This document shows positions 55,114 through 64,000 of a stretch of 64,000 nt of DNA, piece by piece. The notes below the pieces were generated by a model. It searched no databases. It saw nothing but the letters and a program-made list of their open reading frames with translations, and was not told the DNA's origin. Location of the stretch: positions 10,540,001-10,604,000 of the forward strand of contig JAVHKY010000029.1 of the NCBI GenBank assembly GCA_035079385.1, written 5' to 3'. The translations under genes were made by a program, and so were the position numbers. Position 1 is the stretch's first letter. Every line of letters starts with the position of its first letter. Origin of the DNA: Aspidiotus rigidus. Taxonomy: Eukaryota > Arthropoda > Insecta > Hemiptera > Diaspididae.

Positions 55114-57014
55114 GCTTTTCATTAGTACTTTTTTCACGTACTTTTCGTCTATCTATAAAAATATTCATTTCCAGAAGTGGCCCGAAAATTGTGCCAATAG
55201 TATTGCTGCTCCCTTTGACATATGGGATAGAAAAATATTTTAAGTGATTTTAAGGTTGTTGCGTAGTTATACCAAAATTCCGGGGGGGTTGAGATTTTTT
55301 TTTTCCTAGTCGCATAAAAACAGATTAGAAATCTTATGGCGATTTAAAAAATTACGGGGGGAGGGTTGACCCCAAAAACCCCTCATAACCTCGCCACTGT
55401 TCGGTTGAAATGGATGTAAATTGGAGAACCACAATCATAAGTCGGGAACGGATTAAATACTTGTGATTACAGCCGGTACGAAGAAAACGTTCAAGGAATT
55501 CAGGCAATATACTCTTGAGATTAATACATAACTGATAAAAGAGAAAATCCCATAAAAACTCAATTGTTTAATTTTCATGAATGAGAATAATAATGCTGAC
55601 CTACATCGTATGCAATTGATAATAAATTATAATACTGATGCTTAGAAAAGTGTTACATTAACATAGGCCTCCGCATTATTCCAGATCAAATTCGAAACTG
55701 ATAGTGTGATCCAAGTCCGTAGAGTTCACGCGTCAAATTCAAGAACCAGTTTGTGACATCGTGAGCGTTTCTTTATTGGACTTAGGTCGCAACGTCTACG
55801 TGGACTTTGTACTCATTTCAGGAAGATGTGAAATCCATCTTTGACTTCGTCTGAAATTAATAGAAAGAATTTGTCAATTAAGAAGCTCAAATTCCCTATC
55901 TCCAACTTGAATCCATTTTTGGAGTAGAACTCTGTTTAGGGATAGCAAGAAAGCGCACCTAACGTTTTGAAGTCTTTTTTGCAACGTTCTCAGTGTCTCA
56001 TCATCGATATTGCTCTTTCGATATCACACACCTCCATAGTCCAGTCAAACAAACTTTTTTCAATCTTAATTTCCAAAGCTACAATATTTCTTACACACGT
56101 TTCGTCAGGATAGTCTATTTTAACAGCAAGAGATTGTGAGATTTCTCGGAAATTCCTGGTTTTGAGTTATTTCTGTTTTCAAATCGATCTCACTCGATAA
56201 AACTTCTACGACCTACTTCCATTTTCATCAACAGAGGCGTAGGTAATTGGGAAAATTTTCGAGAATTAAGGATGAACGGTAGTGCAGTGATATTTCTACT
56301 CTAACGAGCAAGAAGACAAATCTCTTTGGTGGGAGATTGAGATTGAAGCTTAGACCTGAACATAGGTGACTGTATAATGTAATAAGGAAATACGTGTCAA
56401 CGCGCACCGAGAAAGTACTTTGCTGTGGAAGGGTAATTGAGGGTCCTGGTGCTAAAGTCTAGGTTTAGTTGTCCCCAGTTATCGATATCATATGTTATCC
56501 GTACTTGCAACGCTTTCTGTATGTGTAAATGAATAAAGTTCAGTCTATGATACTATGGCCGCCAAGGAAGCTTTTCAATCACTCGAATTTCTACTGCTTT
56601 CACCATTTCTCACGGATACAAGTTGATAATCATGAGCGTAAGTGTTATGGGTCAAAAGATTCCCACCCACCAATCGAAATTACAATATCTAAAAAATGAA
56701 CGTGGGCGTGGTATTTTATCGATCTTCCACCAAACCACCTCCTCAGAAATCTTCCTGCTAAATCATTACACCTTGTCAACAAAATCCCTGAGAAGATTTT
56801 TTTGACGCTCCTCAACTGACATTCAAAAAGGAGCTTATTGCTGAATTTTCCGAACTTTCTTGCCGTCCCTCACGAGATTATATCGTAGATGGATAAATTA
56901 TGATTGGGATATTGTGTTTGAAACTCACCTTCTGCGTACATCGCGAACTTTGTATTTCAATTATTTCTCTCGCGGTCTCAACTTTTGTCATGTTGAGTGT
57001 CAAGAAATCGCTCT
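55114..57014. other. 1.9 kb without a recognised gene
   Basis: AT-rich. Frame 56623-56805 (+) has no known motif. Part of this stretch may be 3' UTR or further exons of the minus-strand candidate gene that begins at 57976. Confidence 0.3.
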
Positions 57015-57976
57015 TCAGCACCCGAAAGTCTGCAAGAAAAAGACGGAAATTTACTTCATGTAAAAAAGTAAGGGGGCACAATGAGTTCGTTATAATCGCA
57101 AAGGCTTACCGTGCATGCACATCTTATTTGATGAGTATGATTCGAGCAACAACTGCACTTTTGGTGGGAGAAGCTTTCGTCACTTGTAGTCTGTGAACCG
57201 TTGGTTTTACTCTACAACAAAAATGGTACCGTTAATTCCATTACGATTACCTACTTCAGGAAGCATGTCGAAAAAAAGTAAAGTAATAACCCTCTTACTT
57301 GTTCGAAGTTCTGTACATGAACGTCGATGTTGGAACAGAAATCTTGTTTCATTGACGATCTTTCTGAATGGAAGTTATGATGTAACGTCTCTCCTTTGAA
57401 TGAATGATGATATGAAGCGGCGAGAGAACAAACGAGCTCTTTTGACTGTAGTACGAGACTCCTCTTCAGATGCAGACGCGAACTTTTCGCTTTTGATGAT
57501 GGAAAATCAAAACCTTTCATCGTCGATTCGAACGGCCCCTTATCTAAAGGTACTTCAAACGTTGCAAAAGTTGTCGACGAATTCGTGATTGTACTGCGTA
57601 TTTCATCCGCGATTTGAACACTTTCTATAAAGCTAGCGAATCCCTTCTCCGCTTTACTGTAATTTTTGAACGATTGGCAGGTTATTCCCGCCAGCTTGAA
57701 GACGACTGCGGTATTCTTTATTACAATTCGATGGCTCGTTTTTTTCACTAGTTTGCACCGTCTAAATAATGAAATTGAAATTGTATTTGGGTGTAAAATA
57801 TTTCGTACGAATGTAAAAGAAAATACTAACGACAAAAGTTTATTGCTGGGATCTTTCTTGTTGAGAGGGAGAAGACTGCAGATGATTTCTTCGTTCATTC
57901 GGATTTGGACGGTAGAACTTTTTAAGCGGAACTCTGCTGAACAGACTTCTGCGTTTCTCATCTCTGTATCGATCAT
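57015..57976 (-). CDS. Hypothetical spliced gene, Cys/Ser-rich product
   Basis: Proposed exons: 57976-57831, 57761-57299, 57211-57110 and 57029-57015. The introns have GT-AG ends with good donors (GTTAGT, GTAAGA, GTAAGC) and phases that join (2, 0, 0), giving about 241 residues. I recognise no family. The product is hydrophilic and Ser/Thr-rich, with KNYSKAEKGFASFIESVQIA in the middle and a Cys-rich end, HQKCSCCSNHTHQIRCACT. The last exon is uncertain: the strongest acceptor (CTTGCAG) leads to a stop after four codons, while another AG slightly downstream would open SDFLTLNMTKVETAREIIE. Long + frames (57400-57588, 57666-58064) are shadows. No expression evidence. Confidence 0.45.
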
Positions 57977-58059
57977 TCTTCAGTCTATACTTGAACAATT
58001 TGGTAGAAGACTGGATCTCTTGTGCTTACGAGCGTCTAAAAATCAAAGAGTTAACATCA

Positions 58060-59400
58060 ATTAGATTGTACACATTATGTAATTTAAGTATGATTTGAGA
58101 TGCCACAAGTTGTCTCTGCCTTCCTCTCCTAATATGACCTGCGATTTTGTGGAAAAGGTGCAAATTGAAAAGCTCATATGTTGAGATTTCCCTGCCCAGC
58201 TGCATCAATTCACTGAACTCTCTTACTGGCCTGAGCCTAATCTTACGATATGAGAGAAGAAAACAAGAAGGACATACTTGGAAAAACTAAAATTTCAACG
58301 CCCTTCCACAGCAAAATCTTCAAAGCGTACTCACCTTGTGTAGCCGAAAATGAAAATAGATCGTTTACAATTAAATTATGTGGCTGATGTGATTCAATCG
58401 ATACCTGAGCACTGCGTATACTGATACTATTCGAACCAAAATTCTCGATTATATACTTTAAATTTTCCTACTTCGGATTAAGCCCCCCGGTACTCAAAAA
58501 TGTTTTGCATACGATATCGTTGTGAGCTCTGGACTTGACCGCATGGGTACTTCAGGTAAATTAGAACGCATGTATGTATTTTTACTCGCTTTGTTTGAAT
58601 TTCAAATGATGCGCTCACCAATAATTGGTCAAATATATAATGCAGGTTTTATCCGAGGCTTAAATTACATGACGCGCGAGGAATAAGTGGCCGTAATCTG
58701 ACCTCTTATTGGAAATAAAAACCATAACAACGGTTTAAGCTGAGGTGGATTACAATACATATACGCTACTTAAGTTCATTGTCTTTTCTGTCTGTAATTT
58801 GATAATCGCTACTTAAACCCTTTTGTAAAAAAAGGTAAAAATAAATCTATACCGAGAAAAAATATCATTATTTTTTACCAATTACCTCATTTCGTTGCCA
58901 TACACCATCGCGAAGTTTTTTAATCCAGCTCCTCAATACCAGAACAGCCTATGCTTTTCCTCAATACTCGAGGAGCTATATTTACCACAAGTGATACTTG
59001 TTCGTGTATTTTGTTTAAGACTGAGTATTTACTTGGAGAATTTTATTGGAGAACGACTTCTTAATGTTTTTTCGTCATCATTTTTTCCGTTTAATCGTAA
59101 GATCCATTTTTCAAGATCGTAATTGATGCCGTCGCAGAAAGATAATTCATGCTCCTTCCTTCTCAACATCGAACTTGAAGTCCATTTCACTAAGGTTAAA
59201 CAACTGGAAAGATTGCTGCAGCTTCTAGAAAAATTAATTCTTAAATAGACTCATTAAACTTAGTAAAGTAGGGCTAAAGAGAGAAGGCTGGGTGTAATAC
59301 GATGTCATAGGCTTAGTAGTTGGCAGCCCTGAAAAAATAGTCAACATCATTGCTGGTCTACACAATGGGAACAAGGCCTGCGTCATAGTTGGCAAAGGAT
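58060..59400. other. 1.3 kb without a recognised gene
   Basis: Frames at 58026-58208 (-) and 58895-59122 (+) have no motif that I know. Upstream flank of the candidate gene at 57015-57976. Confidence 0.3.
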
Positions 59401-60700
59401 ACACATACAACAGGGAGCCTGGCAGAGTAAGAACTCTGGTTCCCTCGAGGAAAAGTCGAAGGATGTAAGTCTACCACGGAGTTCAATCTTATGCTCCTTT
59501 GATATTGGTGGGTTATTCCCGAACATCCCTAAAGCCACCGCTATCCAACGTATGTGTGGCTTGCTTGTCTCTTCTGGTGTAGCAATTAGGGGAATTTTTC
59601 GACCTTCTAAACGTTTGTTGGTCTCCAAATTTTTGTGAGTTTATTTCCCTCAGGAGGTGGGGATTCCTATTGGATCTCCTTTGAGTTCTCTCATCTCGGA
59701 AGTATTCATGTCTACATTCGAGCTTGATCTGTTCTTCTCTGGCCAGGTGTTTTTGAGTCACGTGTACGTTAACGATGTTTTGGTCGTGCGGATCTCCTTG
59801 ATGAATTTCTTGCACATTTAAACAGCCTTTATCCTTCCATAAAATTTACTTCGGAAGTTGGTGTCGAGTCCTCAATCAATTGTTTTGGACTTGTTTATCT
59901 CCGTCATTAACGGCTTTTATGAATTTGGTATTTCTATAGAGAAAATACCTTTACTGACATTACTATCCACGGATCGTCATTCTGCCCTGTGGCCCACAAG
60001 ATCGCCGCGTTCAACAGTTTAATTCATCGCCTGACTCACATCTATGGCTGAGAAAGAGGGAGTCTATAAATTTGTTTTTAGAGATTGCCCTGGAGTTTAT
60101 ATAGGGATGACTGGCCGCGAGTTCCGAAAGTGGCTGAACATGAAAAGGCGTGGTAAGAAGGAATCTTGGGCTTTTCAGACTCTGTAAGGACCTCGAGAAC
60201 AGGTAAAATGGAAATCCATTTTGTTTTCAATGTGAACCTTACACCCCTTTGGTAAACATTTGGTTTATTGGAAAACAAGATGGATGCCCCGTGATACCTT
60301 CACATGAACCCCGTAAGCTAAGTTCACTTAAAAATCAAGATGAATGCCCATTTTACCTGCTCTCGAGCTCCTTAGCCTCTGCTGACCATTTAATTAATAG
60401 TTTTACGGAAGGGTCTGGAGTCATTTTCCATAGGGAAAATTCTTATTTCAGATGTTTGGCCCTCGAAGAAATTGAAATTATTTGAATTACGACGTCACCG
60501 TGTTGCATAGGTACTTACCTGATGAAGGATGTATTGAATTGGTCTATGACAATGATTCACATTTTGATAACCCGCTCGTTCAGTCATGACCTTGTAGGAT
60601 GTTACTGTTCTTTGTTGATGTTGAATTGAGTCACTTTCCTGATGTAGTCTTTGGAAATGTTTGTTCAACCGGAATTTCTCAGCGACTGATCGTGTGTATT
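59400..60700 (+). pseudogene. PLE-A relic
   Basis: Degenerate RT and GIY-YIG: motif A (CTCCTTTGATATTGGTGGGT, then AACATCCCTAAAGCCACC), motif B region GGIPIGSPLSSLISEVF-like near 59655-59705, a YVND-type box at about 59765 (for YVDD), KFTSEVG, FHGSSFCPVAHKIAAFNSLI-like sequence near 59970-60030, GIY-YIG remnant (FRDCPGVYIGMTGREFR) near 60075-60130 and LALEEIEII near 60460-60485. A block at about 60175-60370 appears inserted or duplicated, with AACAAGATGGATGCCC / ATCAAGATGAATGCCC repeats. Many stops. Confidence 0.75.
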
Positions 60701-60837
60701 TTTTGCAGCTTTTTGTATCTGGCGATTACTCTTCTTGAGTACAGTTCACTTCTACTTTTAATTGAGAATAGTGTTTTTTGTATGTGGAACAAAGCTCCAA
60801 TTTCTCAGATCTTAATTTCTTTCTTTTGGTCTTTATT

Positions 60838-60975
60838 TGTGACCTGCGGTGAGAAAAGGATGCTCATTGCCCATTGGCGCAGGAACACCATTTCTCTCTA
60901 ATTCTATACCTAATCAGAGAGAAATGGTGTTCCTGTCAATGGGCAATGAGCATCCTTTTCTCATTGCAGGTCACA
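60838..60975. repeat. Near-perfect 60-bp-arm hairpin
   Basis: Arms 60838-60899 and 60916-60975, from TGTGACCTGC...TTTCTCTCT to AGAGAGAAA...GCAGGTCACA, with a 16-base loop (60900-60915). The arms differ only by a 2-base difference (TTGGCGCAGG versus TTGACAGG) and a few mismatches near the outer part. It lies just past the PLE-A tail. It could be a foldback element, a recent inverted duplication or a small-RNA precursor. Confidence 0.9.
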
Positions 60976-60979
60976 TTTC

Positions 60980-62099
60980 ATTATTGAAATCTAGGTAGAA
61001 TGCAGTAATTTTGTTACCAGCTTATCACCGGTCATCACAGTGAACTCGATTCACTTGTAGACTCTGGTTGGAATGCCCTCTGAACAAAAAACATGGAAAC
61101 TATAAGAAAGAGAAAGAAGGAACTAGAAAGGGTGTACATTGATAAATATATTACATTTCTCTGTTCAGCGCCCGCAGACCCGCCGTTATTATGCAGGTTC
61201 ACACCAGAATTGGAAAGCCGTGTCATAAAACATCCGCTTTTGACTTACAGCTTGAATTTTTGTTTACAAAATTTTTGGTGTTCAGCTTTTGCTCACAATG
61301 TTTCCTTTTTGGCTTTTAGATTTCTATATTTGGTACCCAAAATTTCTTAACTTTTGACTTTAAACTTCAGACTGTCAACTTTTCCATGTTTTTTTTTACC
61401 AACATTTGGAAAATACAGATAGGAATTACAAAATATTATGAATTCGATTGAAAAAGTCAAATTTAATAGAACTTTTGGCTTTCGGTTTTCACTTTTCTTT
61501 TTCCTTTTTTCAGGTTTTTGGATATCGGCTTTTCATTGGCGCCTGAGATGTAGACGATGAAAGGAAGCATAGATGAGCAAAAAACCAGTCAATGTGGAAA
61601 AATCATAAATGTGCTATGGTGACCTGGTTGCAAATGTGCTTTGACATTTTGTTTTGGGCAGTTGTAATCAGGAGTATTGCATCCAACAATTTTAAATTCA
61701 GCTTTTGGCTTGAACTTACAACCTTTGAAAAAATTTGGCTTTCCGCTTTTAGCTTTTATCTTTTGGCTTAATTCAGCTCATTTTTGGCTGATCGATGTTA
61801 TGAAGAAATGTGAGTCCATATGAAATGACCAGGAGAATTACTTTGCCATACTTGTAGAAGATACCTATTCTCAATCTCCAACAGATGTTCATCTCCATTG
61901 GATGATTGCAGACTGTTCTACCGGCTTCTATGCTGAACGGCTGAAAAGCTGAAGTGAACTGGATTTCAGAAGCAGAACCAATATCTCTTATCTTTCTTAA
62001 TCCTTTGGTAAAGCCAGTCTGCCCTAGAGAGTGGAATATACCCGATAAACCAGATCGACCAAATATCTCAGTTGATTTTGAGTAGATGTTGACCAAAAC
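60980..62099. other. 1.1 kb without a recognised gene
   Basis: Repetitive TTTTGGCTTT / ACTTTTGAC phrases at 61240-61780, otherwise nothing. Frame 61773-62096 (-) has no motif that I know. Confidence 0.3.
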
Positions 62100-62700
62100 G
62101 AGACTGAGCGGGCGCTCTAATGAGCGACTAATAATAGACCAACTTTTTTGGTCGATTTACTTCCGCTCTTTGCTACCATATGTAGACCACATTTAAACCA
62201 ACTTAGACAAAATTTTGATGGAAAAAATTAGTCGATCTACAGGTGATGTAGGTACCATAAAATGGTCAATCCTCAGTCATTGTCCATACTTCCTCTGCAA
62301 TTGACTATATTTTGACCATTTTTGACCAAAAAAATAGTCGATTTCTAGGGAACCATGACGATATAAAATAGTTTCTCATTGTCAATATTCAATCAGTGTC
62401 AACAGACCACCATAATTAGAAGTAGATTTTTTTTTTTTTTTTTTTTTTTTATTCTTCTGACGAAAAAGATTGGTCGATTTCTGGGCAATGTAGACGATAT
62501 TAAAATAGTCTGTTGTAGTCTATATTCAAGCGATATTAATGGACCACTACAAATAGACCACTTTTGACAAAGCAGAATAATCAAGTTTGGACAATAGAGA
62601 CGCCATAAAACGATCTATAGTCAGGTGATACTAATAGACCACTATTTTTGACGGGAAAAACCAGTCTATATCTAAGCCTCCCTCAAGTGAGAGAAGAAAA
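62100..62700. repeat. Degenerate satellite of about 125-130 bp units
   Basis: Roughly four units with recurring phrases: TAGTCGATTTCTAGGG / GGTCGATTTCTGGGC, ACGATATAAAATAGT / ACGATATTAAAATAGT, CAATATTCAATCAGTG / CTATATTCAAGCGATA, and AATGGACCAC / AATAGACCAC. A T-run of about 28 bases lies at 62427-62451. Related GACCAAAA phrases reappear at 63830-64000 beyond numt 3. Confidence 0.65.
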
Positions 62701-62760
62701 GAATGAAGATAGCAATCTTGTTAGCGGGATTATACCTAGGTATTGAGAGGAGTGCGATTT

Positions 62761-62898
62761 TGGTCTAAAATTACAATATTAATTATTATACCTTCAATTA
62801 TTTATGGACAATATTCAGAAATTTGTGGACTTTATCATGGATTCATATCAATTAACATTGATTCAATTAATTTAAATAATTTCTTAAAATGAATCTAA

Positions 62899-62973
<75 letters not shown>

Positions 62974-63740
62974 GTATTTAAATTTACTTATTATAATTTA
63001 ATTGATATATTAGTAATAATAATAATAATTATTATTATTCTTTATCAATTTAATTTATGTTAATTTATTATTTAAATTAATTTTTAAAAAAATTATTCTT
63101 TAATAATTATTTTTTTTATTTGTCATAAACAAACCTAATAATTTTCTATTAATTGAGTGTAAAATTGAACAAAAAAATGAATATATCATTCTGGTTCAAT
63201 ATAATTACAAGTTTTAAATATTATTTAAAATCATTGAAATTATTAAATAATTTTTATCAATTCTTATTTAAAGGATCAAATATATTCATTAAATGAATTA
63301 AATGAGATATAAAAAGTATTTAGTTTCATTTTTTTTACTTTTTTTATAATGATTTTTATATAAATTATTAGGAATGAATATAAATATTTTTATCAAATAA
63401 ATAATTCTAAAAAACAAAATTAATGATTTTAATTAAACAAACTATATCAAGAAAATTTAAATAAGATCTTTATTTTTCAAAATAATATTATATTAGACAT
63501 TATAAACTTTTAAAATAAATTTAGAATTTGATTTCAAAAAATAAAATTGATATAAAATTGAATTTAAAAAAATATTATTTAACAATTAATCCGGATGGAA
63601 TTCCTTAAATTGAATATTAAATCTAATATTTTTATGATTAGTAGAATATGTTAATTCATTAAACAATTTTATTATTACGAATATTGATTTTTAAATTTCA
63701 AATTTTATTTTAGATTTTATTTTAAATATCTTTATTTATT
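62761..63740 (+). pseudogene. numt 3: COX2 C-terminus and mtDNA-like sequence
   Basis: 62761-62898 reads the C-terminal end of cytochrome oxidase subunit 2: IYGQYSEICGLYHGF, INIDSINLNNFLKWI and a stop, using TGA as Trp. The first Cys of the copper-binding CxxxC (QCSEIC in normal COX2) is Tyr. Sequence from 62973 to about 63740 is equally AT-rich and looks mitochondrial, but I could not assign genes. Stops and the expanded TTA tract show that it is not functional. Confidence 0.75.
62900..62972. repeat. (TTA)n microsatellite
   Basis: About 24 uninterrupted TTA/ATT units directly after the COX2 stop codon, within numt 3. Confidence 0.95.
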
Positions 63741-64000
63741 CGCGAGTTTGCAAGCAATATGACAATTGATTCATTTCAAAGAAATTGAGCGGAAATTTTG
63801 GGCAAAATTGAGTGACTATGGTTTGCATGAGAATCGACCAAAAAAAAGAGTAAAAATATTGGTAGATGTTGAGGACAAGTCGACTGAAAATGGACCAAGA
63901 TATGTCCTAGGGATATCCGCCGAGAAGTTGACTGGAAATTTTGGTCAAAATTGTGTGGGTGACTGTGCGGCTTGCCCCATAATACTCATTTTAAACCAAA

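Noticed and set aside
57400..58064. Plus-strand frames of 62 and 132 codons
   Set aside because: They are antisense to the better supported spliced minus-strand candidate and have no motifs.

Overview
This window is nuclear DNA of a eukaryote, most likely an arthropod and probably an insect. It is AT-rich and dominated by transposable-element remains. It carries three intronless EcKL (ecdysteroid kinase-like) genes, one spliced SLC17-type transporter gene with short GT-AG introns, many Penelope-like retroelements (PLEs) with GIY-YIG domains, and three nuclear copies of mitochondrial DNA (numts) that read best with the invertebrate mitochondrial code (TGA as Trp). There are no operons, CRISPR arrays or bacterial signals.

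Region 1 (about 4.2-22.3 kb) is a tandem EcKL array: copies at 4427-5662, 12933-14150 and 17895-19112, all intact and on the + strand. Each copy lies in a larger duplicated unit that also carries PLE pieces and a dispersed repeat (R3). Because the units are paralogous, one copy can serve as the empty site for insertions in another. This exposes a 2.25-kb DNA transposon with 14-bp terminal inverted repeats (10390-12640) and a 663-bp solo LTR flanked by AATGC (14326-14988). A MULE-type transposase relic (15842-16577) and a second PLE family (PLE-B) separate the units.

Region 2 (22-39 kb) has no recognised host gene. It holds dispersed repeats R1, R2 and R3, a large PLE-A inverted repeat (30880-34810) whose + arm keeps a 541-codon reverse transcriptase/GIY-YIG frame, and a 33-bp minisatellite.

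Region 3 (39.0-43.1 kb) is a complete nine-exon gene on the - strand for an SLC17-like major facilitator transporter; splice phases all join and give 461 residues. Its largest intron (about 2 kb) is filled with R1 repeats rich in TGACGTCA palindromes.

Region 4 (43.6-64 kb) contains the numts (cytb/ND1 at 43.6-44.7 kb, cytb/ND5 at 51.6-52.9 kb, COX2 at 62.8 kb onward), a non-LTR reverse transcriptase relic split by the second numt, several direct and tandem repeats, a strong 60-bp-arm hairpin (60838-60975), and one unrecognised spliced gene candidate on the - strand (57015-57976).

The functional content therefore seems to be the EcKL array (predicted small-molecule kinases), the SLC17-like transporter and possibly one unknown protein. 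Most other sequence is mobile-element debris. All identifications come from reading the sequence; no database search was possible. PLE family labels (A, B, C) and repeat labels (R1, R2, R3) are local names used only here.
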